A stretch of DNA of 64,000 nucleotides, taken from positions 42,244,001-42,308,000 of the forward strand of contig NC_134106.1 in the NCBI RefSeq assembly GCF_040939455.1. Direction: 5' to 3'. Shown here piece by piece: positions 1 through 11,521 of the stretch (positions within the stretch are counted from its first letter, which is position 1; each line of letters begins with the position of its first letter). The stretch comes from Microcebus murinus (taxonomy: Eukaryota; Chordata; Mammalia; Primates; Cheirogaleidae). Under the pieces are notes generated by a model that searched no databases, had not been told where the DNA came from, and saw only the letters and a list, made by a program, of their open reading frames with translations. The translations under genes were made by a program, and so were the position numbers.

Positions 1-1200
1 TACAGTTTACAAGTAAAATTAATTCAGTACTCAATTGGGATTCATTTTCAATTCAATTTCTTGACCAAATTGCATTTTTACATTAAATTACATTCTATGG
101 ATCTAACTTGAGTGTGATTATGATGATTAATAAGGCCATGTTACTTCATAAATGAGCCATAATTGGCCACAGTGATTGGTAAGGTAAATCCCATTATAAA
201 GGATCTAATTTGAAGATTGGAAATAGGTGGGTAAGTGAGGGGTTTTATTAATACATTTCCTTATCAGTGTTTTTTGCAAATATCCATTAACCTAAAGGGA
301 TTATTATTTATTCACTTATAAACTTGTTTAACTTAGCTCAACCCTGCTTTTTGTTTCTGAATGAATGAATGAATGATTAACAATAGAAATTTTTAAGTGC
401 TGCTTAAGATAGCAAAATAGTAATAATAACCATTAGAGCATAATTTCCCACAGAAAACATAATTTTTGTACTCAATTTTGAATGTATTTTATGGAAGACA
501 AAGAGTTAAGAAAGTCTATAGTCTAAATACCTTATGAATCTCATTCATAGACACGTAAAACACTTAAAAACATAAAAGAACATGAACACACTTAAAACCA
601 TGAAATAAATCACATTATAGTACAATGGAATTTATAACTCATTATAATTACTACCATTTTAAAGTAAGATTGACTTTATGAATGGATTACAAAATATACA
701 TCATATCTCCTGGAAATTTATGTACACTGTGTTACTTATACCATTTTATAATGCACAAACAATTTTAGTTTATTTTTGACAATGTTAGTATCTGGGAGAA
801 GGTAAAAAATAATGCTTTATTCTCCAGGTTGTCTTTGTATAGTCTTTCCCTTAATATATTTGCAGCAAAACTGTAGACAAACAGGTAGGGATATGACAGC
901 TAGGCATTTGGGCAATGTCTTTGCTTTCAAAGCATTAGGCAGGTCAACCAGACAGCTATATTCCTTGGAGTTTTTGAAACTCTTGCCTGACAAGAATGTA
1001 AATGGTGCCAAGAAAAGAGTTGTAGTAGTTGGGATACTTTCAGTTGCAAGTAAAGAAACAAACGCATGAAGTAAAACAATAACAACTACAAAATCTTATA
1101 TTTGTCTACTATAGGAAAAGTGTTGGCTGACAAAATTAGAATAGCTTAAGCCATAGCAACTGTTTAATTCCTCTGAAGTTCTCTTAGCTCTGCCCTATGT
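1..1200. other. AT-rich unique DNA, no gene seen
   Basis: No repeat family or gene is recognised here. A short (GAAT)n run of about four units lies at 358-376. The small overlapping ORFs on both strands at 812-1069 share no recognisable motif and look like chance. Confidence 0.6.
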
Positions 1201-1634
1201 TGTATTAGGTTCCTAGGGCTGTGGTAACAAAGTGTAATAGGCTGGATGGCAGAACACAAAAGAAATTCTTCTATTCTTTCACACTTCTGGAGGCTAGAAG
1301 TCTGAAATCAAGGTGTCAGCATGCACATGCTCTTTCTGAAGGCACTAGGGGAACCTTCCATCCTTTCTTTTCCATGCCTTTCTCTTAGTTTCTAGTGTTG
1401 CCAGCAATCCTTGTCATTCTAATCTCTGCTTCCAACATCATGTGGCATTCTGTTTTTTGTTTTTTTTTTTTTGTCTCTGTGTTTCTTTTCATGTAGACAG
1501 CCTAATCTAATATGACCTTGTCTTCAATTAATTACATATACCAAAAATCTATTTTCATGTAAAGTCACATTCTCTGATACTGAAAGTTAGCTATTCAAGA
1601 TATCTTTTGGGAGGGCGCAATTTGACCCCTAATG
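1201..1634 (-). mobile_element. MLT1-type (ERVL-MaLR) LTR, antisense
   Basis: The plus strand starts with a diverged TGTATTAG-TTCCTAGGGCTG block, continues through a TTCTGGAGGCTAGAAGTCTG block and ends near TTTGACCCCTAATG. This is the usual order for an MLT1-class LTR read backwards. A T-rich run at 1450-1472 is a later expansion. It is an old solo LTR or fragment with no coding capacity. The subfamily cannot be set by eye. Confidence 0.75.
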
Positions 1635-3106
1635 TAATTCATTCAGATTGAATCCCCAATGGTTGTAGTAATTCCAGGTGTCACACATACTCTCTCATAA
1701 CCACACCCTGCCTTATCAAAGGTAAGATTCAGAACCTTGTAATGACATGGTCAAAGGGCTCTAATCTTCTTAGTTTCTGTTACAACAATAATTTAAATAC
1801 TAACATAGGATATATTTATATATGAGCTCTGTGTATATTTTGCTGTTGACTTTCTAATATTATAGATTTTTTTCTAACATTGCATTGTTTTGAGTATAGC
1901 ATCAATATAATTTATGCTATCATTTGACCTCAGTGTAGTAATTTCTTAGTTTTGATCAAAGTACAGTATTTGCATAGTTTTATAAATTTGACCTGTAGAA
2001 TAACATGGATCTCAGGTGGGGTTTCTATTTAGTTTTAGGTGTATGGTCTATCCATACCTGGTTGAAGAAATGTGGTCATTTTATTTGTTCTAGAAACTAC
2101 ATTTGGGATTGATGCACGGGCAATTTTTTTTTAGTTTTGTAGAAGTATTCAAGGAACTTTTAAAGCCATAAATAATTAATTTTCTACCTGGAATGAAGAA
2201 ACAGGATGTACAAGTTCTTATGTGAGAAAACCTAATATTTACGTTGGATGTAGTCCTTTCAGGTCCCCCCATTGACTAATAAGCACACACCAGACATTTT
2301 TCTAACTTACCTTGAGCATTTTGTAGAATTGTAGAGACTTCTTGTAAACAAGAAAGGCTATGGTATTTGAGAAAGTTGTACAATGTTGTACATAAAATAG
2401 AAAAAAAAAAAAAAAAAAAAAACAGAAAAAAGGTGAGTACTTAGACCAGAATCTATATTTTCTTGGACATTAAAAGGAAATATAACCAGAAAAAGAGCAT
2501 GAGAAATGGTATGTAGAGAGGTTAGAGAAGAGCTAAGAAAATGAACAAACATAAGTCTAAGTCAAGAAAATCTTTAAGGAAGAAAGACTAGGCAGAAAGA
2601 AGAGAGACAATGATGGAGACAAACTCAAAAAAGATCATTGCTTTGGTTAGTCATAAAGTGTAGGTAATCTCTTAGAGTGCAGCTTTTCCATAATTTAAGA
2701 GAGCCTCCTTGCTAAAGATTGTGGATTATGAGAAAGTTAAATCTGGGAGTCTTTTCCATAGCAGACTATTGATGTTAAGTAACAAACTCCAGATACTTTG
2801 GCTTCCCCACAGTAGGAAGATTTGTCTTGGATACAACAATTAAAAATATTAAAACTATGGAACAGAGTAAACTCAAAAGCCTGGTTATCATATTTTATTT
2901 CTAGTTAGTTTAAAAAGCAACCAGAGTAACGGCAAAATGGTTTTGATAGCAAGGAATCTAGTAGAGGAAAATGACTGGGTAGCAGTAACTAGCAAATGGT
3001 TAGCAATGTAAACAAGAGAAGGAGTAGTTCCAAATCTCTAGTGTTCAGTTGGATCTCAAACACTTTTTTTTAATCCCATGCCCCACTAACTGATTGAGGA
3101 TTACTT
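1635..3106. other. Unclassified AT-rich DNA with a poly(A) tract
   Basis: There is no gene and no repeat I can name. A pure A22 run occupies 2401-2422. I could not find an element body upstream that would make it a retrotransposon tail, so I treat it as a mononucleotide repeat. Confidence 0.5.
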
Positions 3107-3395
3107 TAAAATTTTTTTTTTTATTTCAGAATATTATGGGGGTACAAATGTTTTGGTTACATGGCTTGCTTTTGACAAAGTTATAAGTGTGTCCATTAAC
3201 CAAATAGTGTATATTGTACCTGTTAGGTAAGATTTCACCCATTCTGTCCATCTCCCTCCCACCTGCTTGATTTCTGTTGAGTTTTACTTCCTACTGTGCA
3301 CATGAGGGCTGTCTGATTCCAATTTAATAGTGAGACCATTCTCCTAAGCCAAGTATTGCAAGAATGGAAAATCAAATACTTATTAAAATAGATGC
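3107..3395 (-). mobile_element. L1 3' fragment, apparently 5'-inverted
   Basis: A T-run at 3112-3122 is followed by the antisense L1 3'UTR (ATTATGGGGGTACAAATG at about 3132, then TTACCTGTTAGGTAAG-like text). From roughly 3320 the sequence matches L1 in the opposite, sense orientation, for example CAAGAATGGAAAATCAAATAC near 3358. That switch is the mark of twin priming. The breakpoint and the target site duplication are too degraded to fix by eye. Confidence 0.65.
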
Positions 3396-4770
3396 TATAT
3401 AGTCCTAGGAACAGAAGAGGGGCTAACATCAGAACAAAGAGTTGGACAGTGTATGGAGCTGTTACAAGGAAGAAGGATAATTCAAAGGAAGAGTGGTTGC
3501 TGAGTGAAGGTTGTAAAGTACTGGTAAGAAAGAAACAGAAAAGCCAAATATTACTTATTATTCCTCATGTTTCATGCCTTGGCACTTTTGTTTTCTGCCT
3601 CGGTTTCTTCATTGATTTTACAAAGAGTCTTTCAGCTCCTATAATAGGTAATTCTGCTTTATTTGTAAAGTGATTACTTATGTGTATAAACATTACTTTT
3701 TGAACACTGCTAAAAAAGCCATACTTATATCCAGAGTCACTCTACCTACCAATATTAGGGGACCTTTTTTATTTTTGCAAAGATTAAACCAACAGATCCA
3801 ATTTCTTACTTTTCTGTTATTTGAAATTAATTGAAAATAATTGAATTATGAAAAGAAGAAGAAATGAGCTGATATGTTGAATGTTAGCACCACATTTCAT
3901 ACAATGCCAGATATAATTTTACTTGCCAAGTTAATTCGATTGGCTCTGTTATGAATTCTACCACACAAGTGATAAACAGGTGGAAGTACTACAAACATAA
4001 GATAATGATAAATGGCAGTGTATCAAGAGGGAGGTGTAGAGATGTCAAATGTAATGTCACTGAAGTCAGTGCTTACCAGACTGACTTAACAACTTCACGG
4101 TCTGGTACATGAAGGGAACAATACAAAGAACAGAATTAATAAGTGTTTAAGAGTCTCTTTCCTGTGACACAAGGATGGCTAAGGAAACATAACCAGAGGA
4201 GCAGGAGAGATTCATAATTGCAGAAGGACCTAGTTTCTATCGTTTTCACAGAAAAGGAAAAGGGAATAATTCCAAAAGATAGTGAAAAAGTATATTGCAG
4301 CAAAAATTTGTAATACAAGGTATGAGAGGTATGCAAATAAATGTGAAATACTTTACAGAGTTCTGGCACATAGTAAACACGAAAAACACATTGTATATTT
4401 ATGCTATGATGTAGTTAAAAGGTCATTGTCATGTTGGGAACAAAATTACATTTGATTTCCTAAGTAAAGGAACCTGAGATTGTTTTCCCCCTTACTCCTA
4501 CCTACATTTCCATAAATCTCATCAAACCACACCTAATTAAGAGGCTCAAGGTAGCAGACAAATTATAAAATGTGACCTATTTTGAAAGCATAGGTTTTGA
4601 AGAGAGTCAGGCTTTAAGTCTTTTTTAAGAAGCATTCTGATATAGTAGAAAGATAGTTAGATATGTATTTAATCATCATTTAACAAATATTTACAGTGAT
4701 GTAAGTTGAAGATATAGCAAGACACAGGTAGACATGGTATCTGCATGTGTAGAGCTTAGAGTCTCAGAGG
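3396..4770. other. Unclassified unique DNA
   Basis: No gene or named repeat is recognised. ORFs at 3392-3673 (+) and 4136-4369 (-) are short, low in complexity and without motifs. Confidence 0.5.
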
Positions 4771-4771
4771 G

Positions 4772-5005
4772 CAGAGAGCCCCGAGTTTGAATCCCAGTGC
4801 TGCTGCTGTATTTAGTAAATTTTAACTAGATACTGTAACTTACGGGGCTATAGGTTTTGTGTTTTTTGTTTTTTTCATATATACATATATACACACACAC
4901 ATATATATGACATAAGAAAGGGCTGAAGAGGACTTATACTGTATGGTTATTGTGAGAATTTAATGAAATAAAATGTATCATGCTTGGCTCCATATGTCAT
5001 ATAGT
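4772..5005 (+). mobile_element. MIR SINE, split by a (TA/CA) repeat
   Basis: GAGTTTGAATCCCAGTGCTGC at about 4783 matches the MIR core. GTGAGAATTTAATGAAATAAA near 4951 matches its 3' half. Between them, 4876-4911 is an alternating TATATACA/CACACA microsatellite that grew inside the element. Boundaries are approximate. Confidence 0.7.
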
Positions 5006-6315
5006 AGACGGTCTCTCTGCTTTCCTTTTCAAATGCAGTACCAGTACTGTATTTGCAACAAGCACAGAATTCCATAAACACAAAGAAAATGAAATAAATT
5101 CTTCCCTGCTCTTAACAACAATTGAGGTGACAAGACACATTGATGGTAATTTTGTTTTATATCATGGGATTGATGATTTCAAAAGGGAATTGTTGAAATC
5201 GTAGACAAGTAAATTTTAAAGGTAGAGAATTAAATTATTCTTTAATAGTATTTATAGTCCAACTATTGAAATATCCACATTCATATATGAAAGATGTCCA
5301 TCCACTAATCTGTAGCATGAATTTTAAGTTTCTCTTTAAACCATGAAATCTAGGTACAGTGAGTCCTATATACAACTTTCTCTGTTCTTAGAATTTTATC
5401 AAAATTATTCTTATTTGTAAGCTTGTGGGTTAAGATCAGGTATAAAGTATGTTCTCAGGGACTAAGAGACATTAAGCATTTCATATAGGAATAGAATCTG
5501 TGTTTAGGCCTTATATGACGTCATAATGTTAATGCCCAAGTTACACATCACTCACTTATATAGGTGCCTTCCAGGGAACAAAAAGCTAAACAAAGAGCTG
5601 CAGAAATTATCCTTGATTTAAATGCACATAGTTTTCATGATCTTTTAGAATTTAATTTCTCTTCAATCCTGCTTAAAGTATTATAATGTTAATAGTTTAA
5701 ATTGGCTATACTCAAGATGGAATTATAAACTGCAATGTGGAATCTAGTAAATTTAGAGTTTATTAGGTAAGGTCAGAAGCTTAAAATGAGAAAAAAGGAT
5801 AAATTGCCTATATTTATCTTCCATCTGCTTGGAAACTGTTCAGATTGCCAACACACTGATGCATCATTTACTTACAATAATGTGTTAATCACAATAATGA
5901 GCAATCAATTTTCAGATGTTAAATGAACACTCAGAATAGGAAACCCCGTCATTTAGAAGGCCAGTTAATGAGAACAAGGTGGAAAAATTGCTTGATTAGG
6001 CAGTTGACTTTCATAATATAAATGTTTGTGTCTCCATGTATTTATAGTCTGCTAAACAATTGAGCTTCTTTATGCTGATTTTCATCAAATTAAATAGAAT
6101 AGACTGCTTTTAAGAAGGAACTTTAAGTACAATAGCTTCATTGAGACATTACTTTGTACAGTTTTGATACTTGTAATGTTGGATGTAATTGGGCTGCTAT
6201 GGTTTGTGGGAAATGGAGAATATAAAATTGCTGACTTTAATTCACTGGGTAAACTTAAGAAAAGGGCAGCACAAAATTCAGGGAGTTAATTTCATCAGAG
6301 TTATAGTCTCAACTG
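5006..6315. other. Unclassified AT-rich unique DNA
   Basis: I see no gene, RNA or named repeat in this stretch. Confidence 0.5.
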
Positions 6316-6480
6316 TAAGAACCTATCTATAGACATATAGATAGGTTATATCTCCTCTATATAGGAGATACATATATCTCCTCTATATAGGAGATATTTA
6401 TACATATGTATATAGATGTACACATATATCTAAGGATAGGATAGGATCTCATATATCTATATAGGTAGTTCTTATAGATA
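6316..6480. repeat. AT-rich palindrome cluster
   Basis: Three perfect hairpins lie in a row. Arms AACCTATCTAT/ATAGATAGGTT are at 6320-6330 and 6337-6347 with a 6-nt loop. Arms TATCTCCT/AGGAGATA occur at 6349-6356/6363-6370 and again at 6375-6382/6389-6396, a tandem copy 26 bp apart. The outer text around 6317 (AAGAACCTATC) pairs imperfectly with text near 6465 (GGTAGTTCTT), so the whole block is a decayed longer palindrome. It could extrude as a cruciform and would be length-unstable. Confidence 0.75.
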
Positions 6481-6670
6481 GCATGTATACATAAACGTAT
6501 ATATTTGGATTGGAAATGAAAATTTATGTTTTCTTAGGGAACAACTTAGTCACCAATTATGGATGAGAAGCTTTTACTTTCATAGTTTCTCCTACAATAA
6601 TGAGCTCTGCTTGCTTCCAAATTGCAACTTTTATAAATTCCTTGTCATATAAACAGTCCATGGTCTAGAG

Positions 6671-7009
6671 CAGGGATCTGCAAGCTATAGCTCAGGAATC
6701 AAATCTAGCCTGCTATCTGTTTTTACACAGCTTATGAGCTAAGAATAGTTTTTACCATTTTAAATGGTTGAAACAAATCAAAGAATAATATTTGTGACAC
6801 ATAAAATTATATCAAGTTCAAATTTCAGTGTCCCTAAATGAAGCTATATTGTACCACAGACACATTTATTCATTCATGTATTGCCTATAGCTACGTTTCT
6901 GCTACATTGGCAAAGTTGAACAGTTGAAACAGAGATGATCTGTCCTGCAAAGATGAAAACATTTACTATTAATATCTATCTCTTTGATGAAGAATCTTGG
7001 CAACGTCTG
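6671..7009 (+). mobile_element. hAT-class non-autonomous DNA transposon
   Basis: The left end CAGGGATCTGCAAGCTATAG and the following CAAATCTAGCCTGC match a common mammalian hAT family that starts CAGGGGTCGGCAAACT. The body (CATGTATTGCCTATAGCTACG near 6875) and right end (TTGGCAACGTCTG) fit too. The flanking 8-mers GTCTAGAG and ATCCAGAA agree at 5 of 8 positions, consistent with a decayed 8-bp target duplication. No transposase is encoded. Confidence 0.7.
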
Positions 7010-7364
7010 ATCCAGAAGGTATAGTATAGAAAACAAGTACCTCAGTGGGGAGAGAGTGAAGTGTAACACAGAAATCAAGTTCTATTCCTCGTTCTTTTAA
7101 GTAGGTAAAATGTAACAAAACAATTTTTCTGCATTTATGCTTGTTTATCTTAAAACTTTAAGGTAATATTCCTTTCCATTTTTTATGCTTAATATGATTC
7201 TGCTCTAAAAGGGATAGGCTCAATTTTTATTGGTTAATGTTTTGGATTTATTCATATTTATATTCTCACTTAGAATGCCCAATGTGTAAAATAATTGTAC
7301 TATGCTTAACATATTTATTATAATGACAATAATAATAAACAACAAAGATTTGAGTAGCATTTTG

Positions 7365-7515
7365 TCCCAGGGCTGTTCTAAATACTTTATGTGTATTAAT
7401 GCATTCAATCCTCACAATAATCCCGTGATTTACATACTCATTTTATCACAATTTCATCGATGAGGAAATAACAGAAAAGACTTTGTAAGTTGGAACTCTG
7501 TTCAAACTCCTCTAT
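7365..7515 (-). mobile_element. MIR SINE, antisense
   Basis: TTCTAAATACTTTATGTGTATTAAT, then CAATCCTCACAATAATCC and GATGAGGAAATAACAG, give the order of an antisense MIR. Edges are approximate. Confidence 0.7.
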
Positions 7516-10500
7516 TTCTAAAATTCATGAAATTGAAGTCCTCTAAGGTAGAGTTTGAAATCATTTTGAGGATTGTCATGAACACAGCACTACTTTCTGG
7601 GGCTGGCCAACCTCTTTTTCTTCCTTTACTTGAATGTTACACTGGAATGCTGTGATTAAATTGGAATGTCTTTGTGTTCATCCTCTCAAAAAGCATTATA
7701 TTGTTGTTGTATGGGTGAAACCAAACTGAACTACATAGCAACTAAATGCCTTAGTTCCTCATGACATTGAAAAGGGAGGTGCTATCATATGTACTTCTGA
7801 CCACAGAGTTTTGAATGACTTAGTACTGAGCCTTTGTTAGTGATTCAATAGTATCATACTGCTGATGTGAATAATTTGATACATTCTATATCTGAGCAAA
7901 GTGGGACAGTCTTGTGGAATCTAGTTCATTTGCATAATGTTCCCTCTAAGATAAAACTTGCATGGTTATGCAAAAACTACATATGTTTAGAAGTCAGATG
8001 CATTATGCATGCCTATTTAGGAGATTCAATTATTAGAATATTAATTTGTCTTTTTTACCCCTGCTTATACTATTCTTTCCAGCCTCGCTCACTACCCTCA
8101 ACTCTACATAGTTGGCGAGACAATTTGGATTTTTCTGCCTCGGAAGAAAGTTGTGATGCAGAGGTCAAAAATAGAAGATACCCACAGACATTCTGCCTTC
8201 CTAAAAGCTGTAAGGAAGAGGTGAGCCCTCTGATTTTCGAGAGAGTGTGTTGGAAACTCCTTTGGGCTGGGAAGGAGACAAAGGCACTGGGAGTTTGCCA
8301 AATTGAGATTCTCCATTTCCATGGAGCAGCCTCAGGAAAGTGTCAGGAGTGCAGAGAAAAATGGCTAAAGTCTAGGTGGCCCCAGGTTTTCAATGTCAGT
8401 GAAGATGTTTGCAGCCCAGCTGTTGACCATCTAGGACCCATCTAGATGGGTCAGACAATGAAGTTATCAGCAGTGGCTGTCATGGCTGAAAACTAGAGCC
8501 TTTCTGCCTTTTGTCAAACATTACTAAGGCTTCCTTGTTTCTTGGGCAACTTACAAGAAGGGTCTAGTTCTCCAGTTAATTTATGCTAATGAGTTTTCCT
8601 CTCTTCTAACAGAAAAGAGGCTTACATTTGGATTTAATTTGATTTAAAGAAATTAAATGTGTGACATCTCTTGCACACTTAAGATTGTAAGGTAAAATGT
8701 ATAGCCACAACATATATACATATGTGCAAAGCAAATACTTTTTCCAATTATCCTAAAACATGTACCATTATGCCATTCTCCCTCTGAATTATATAAAACT
8801 ATGTCTAAGTGAGAAAAAAATGATTATCCAATCAACAAACACATAAACTCTTAATTTCTCAGTATGTTATGTGAAAACTAGCACACTAGCTCCATACATA
8901 CAGAGAAACAGCATATTCCTCAATATCTTTCAACATGTATTTCTATTAGTTTGGGACACTTTTTCTGAGGGTATTCAGGCCCACTGTTGTTTCTGTTTTA
9001 TTTTGTTTTGTTTTTTCTCACTGTGAGTGAAGATCCAGGACTCTTGGGTTCTTTATCTTCCCAAGTAAGTCATAGTATAGCATCTGACAGTCATTTAATT
9101 TCTGCCCACCAAAGTGCAGTAGTAAGAAATATTCAATAGAAATATCCAGTAAGACCTCTCAGAGTGCATTTGATATTTCTGCCTAATTACGATTAGTAAA
9201 AGATTTGAGATTCTCTAATAAAAACTTCTATTACAGGGTAATATATTGTAATTTTATTTGGAACTATTAATATTATCCTGTCTTGTTCTGTTATCAGAAG
9301 TACATGTGCAAATCAAGCTTTGTACAAAATAAAGCTTTTTTGTGAAGTAAATAACAGCAGTTGCAAATAAAAGTGAAACATTATAGATTCCATTCAGAAG
9401 AAGCCAAATGGCCAATTCTGTAAGAAGCAAAGGAATTTAACTCACCATATGCCTATTTATTGCAAAGAGAGAAAATGTTACCTTCTTGTCTACTGTTTAT
9501 GGCATTTCTTTAATAACATAATATGTTTTCGACTGAACTTAAATAAGTATTTTCTTTTCTCTCCTCCACATCTTACTGAGGTTTTGTAATCTACAAATTA
9601 CTTTTATTTCACTTGAGGCCTCTGAGAGCTGTGCAACAATAGATATGTAGAGATTAGAAATTGCTGTTATTTTTTCTTTTCTCAGGATCCACTGACAATA
9701 CAATAAAGCATTTCAACTTTTACATACATAAACAGTCACTATCTGTGGCAGTATTTGGAAAGGGCATTCATTGAGTGGCCATTCTCAAACAGCCTAATCT
9801 CATTTGAGAGAAGTTATATTTTAGTTATGATTTGAATAGGACATGGTATTTGAAGACCATTAGTAAATCTTGCATTCTGTCTGTAAACAGAAAGTCAGAA
9901 TAAGATAGACCAAACTGCATACGATATGTTATTCTTACCAAAATAAATTTTTTTCCCCAAAATGACTGACTGATCGTTGGTTTCTCATGAACTGTAGAGG
10001 AAATTTCTCTTTGAAAATAGGGAGGAGAAGTGCCAGCAAGATGTGATGTGAGGGGTATTTGGAAGGCCCTAATCTCTAAAATACACCCCATCTATAGTGC
10101 CACACTGTCAGAAATACACAAAGAATCGCCTCCTTAATTTTCTGGTGCTTGTTTGTTCTTATTTATAATATTCCATAAATTAAAACGTTTCTAGGCATAT
10201 TAGAAATAATTATTTAATCTAATTCATCAGATGTTAAAGGTGGATTTGTGGTTGTGCTGGGAGTTGAATAGGTAGGAAAAATAAATGTCTGCTCTCAAGT
10301 GAAAGAGCCTTGAAAGGGAAGGTAACTGAGGACTATGGGTGAAGGGAGGGGAAGAAATAAATGTCACCTACTCAACAGTTCCTCTTAGGAGTTATTCTAT
10401 TCATAGGATTGCATGTAGCCTACTTGTAGTATTAAATTTCTTCAAGGTGTTTGTTTCCTTGGCAAATGTTTTGAAATATTGAACTCTGTATAATACTAGA

Positions 10501-10652
10501 AATATTGGTCTTGTGGCCAATATTTTTCCCCATGTAGCCCAATGCTTAATTATTTTATATTTAGTATTCCTCTCTCTCTCTATCAACCGAATTACAATCA
10601 ATTTATTTAACAGGATATCTTTTTGACATGAAAGTTCTGTTTCACTGTTAGG
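7516..10652. other. Unclassified DNA with one long open frame
   Basis: A 192-codon frame runs 7867-8445 (+). It begins in AT-rich DNA and ends inside the palindrome at 8435-8452, and it shows no domain, signal peptide or known family. About 8060-8460 is more GC-rich than its surroundings and could be an ancient repeat or an exon. I cannot decide from sequence alone, so I do not call a gene. The rest, to 10652, holds nothing I recognise. Confidence 0.4.
8435..8452. repeat. Perfect 18-bp palindrome
   Basis: GACCCATCTAGATGGGTC is a perfect inverted repeat with no spacer. It sits in DNA I could not assign to a repeat family. It may be a dimeric protein site or a chance palindrome. Confidence 0.9.
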
Positions 10653-11225
10653 GTACTAGTCAGGGTTCTCCAGAGAAACATAACCAGGATAGCAGGTGGT
10701 ATAATTCAGTCCAAGTCAAAGGCCTAAGAACCAAGAGCTCTGATGTCTGGCGGCAGGAGAAGGTGGATGTCCCAGCTCAAGAGAAGGGAGTGAATTTGCC
10801 CTTGTTTACCCTTTTTATTCTATAAGAGCCCTCTACAGATTGGATGATAACCGCTCACACTGGTAAAGGCAGTTTTTACTCAGCCCACTAATTCAAATGC
10901 CTCTTCCTGAGGTGCTACTAGAGACCCCAAACCCTGGAAGGGCAACAGGAGGGAGACGTTCCACCTGCTGTAGGTTTCCCATGAGGGAGGACAGGACAGC
11001 TCTTCATGTGGAGGAGACATGGCCTCCTTCTTGGAGTCCTAGTGGGAACTTGTGACCTGAGCCTCGGCCCCTGGGCCCAGACCTGGAACAGCTGCAGCCA
11101 CGAAGGCGCAGCCATGAATGTTTCTTCCAGAAACACCCTCACAGACACACCTAGAGATATTGTTTTGGCAGCTATCTGGGCATCCCTTAGGCCAGTCACG
11201 TTGACACACAAAATTAACTATCACA
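10653..11225 (-). mobile_element. LTR-like element (TATTAGTCAGGGTTCTCC family), antisense
   Basis: The plus strand starts TACTAGTCAGGGTTCTCCAG and ends AATTAACTATCACA. Read backwards this gives TG...CA-type ends, as in LTRs. Related copies in the same orientation are at 54172-54694 and 60417-60650. Shared landmarks include AAGAACCAAGAGC, GAAGGTGGATGTCCCA and ATCTGGGCATCCCTT. I do not trust my memory for the family name; an ERVL/MaLR-class LTR is likely. The middle is interrupted by a GC-rich insert at 10908-11116. Confidence 0.7.
10908..11116. other. GC-rich insert of unknown origin inside the LTR-like element
   Basis: Related copies run directly from the AAATGCTAATCTCTT block into the GGAAACATTC block. 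Here the two are separated by 209 bp of GC-rich, CpG-containing DNA. The flanks AATGCCTCTTCC (10896-10907) and AATGTTTCTTCC (11117-11128) match at 10 of 12 positions, like a target site duplication. The insert has no poly(A) tail. Both strands have short open frames, but I recognise no protein in them. Confidence 0.55.
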
Positions 11226-11254
11226 GAGACTTAAGATAGTATGGTGTTATGAAA

Positions 11255-11521
11255 TGCTATGAAATGACTGCCATGGATTAAAAATTTGGCTCTTCTGTTT
11301 TCTAGCTGTATGACCTTGGCAAATCATTTAATCTCTCTGTGTCTCCATCCAAAAAAGCAATAAAATAAAATAAAATGAATATAGTAGTACTAAATACATA
11401 ATGCAGTTGTTGGTAAGGTTAAATTATGTGTGTAGGCATATCTATGTGTGTATCAATTTGAACATCATCTGGCACAGAGTAAGGACTAAATAACTATAGT
11501 ATTGTTCATTATTATTTACTC
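11255..11521 (+). mobile_element. MIR SINE, sense
   Basis: TAGCTGTATGACCTTGGCAAA at about 11303, then AATCTCTCTGTGTCTCC, then ATCTGGCACAGAGTAAGGAC near 11467, follow the MIR order. A short (AAAAT)n patch sits inside it. The next L1 landed at its 3' edge. Confidence 0.8.

Noticed and set aside
358..376. Short direct repeats as a possible CRISPR or array
   Set aside because: (GAAT)n only, with no spacers; the genome is clearly mammalian.
4783..4810. tRNA-like B-box (GAGTTTGAATCCCAG)
   Set aside because: It is the MIR core; no clover-leaf can be formed around it.
7867..8445. 192-codon open frame
   Set aside because: It has no recognisable domain, signal peptide or homologue I know, it begins in AT-rich DNA, and one long frame in 64 kb is not evidence of a gene. 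It is kept as a finding because part of it is repeat-free and GC-richer.
10918..11239. Overlapping ORFs on both strands
   Set aside because: Produced by the GC-rich insert, which has few stops in any frame; I recognise no protein.
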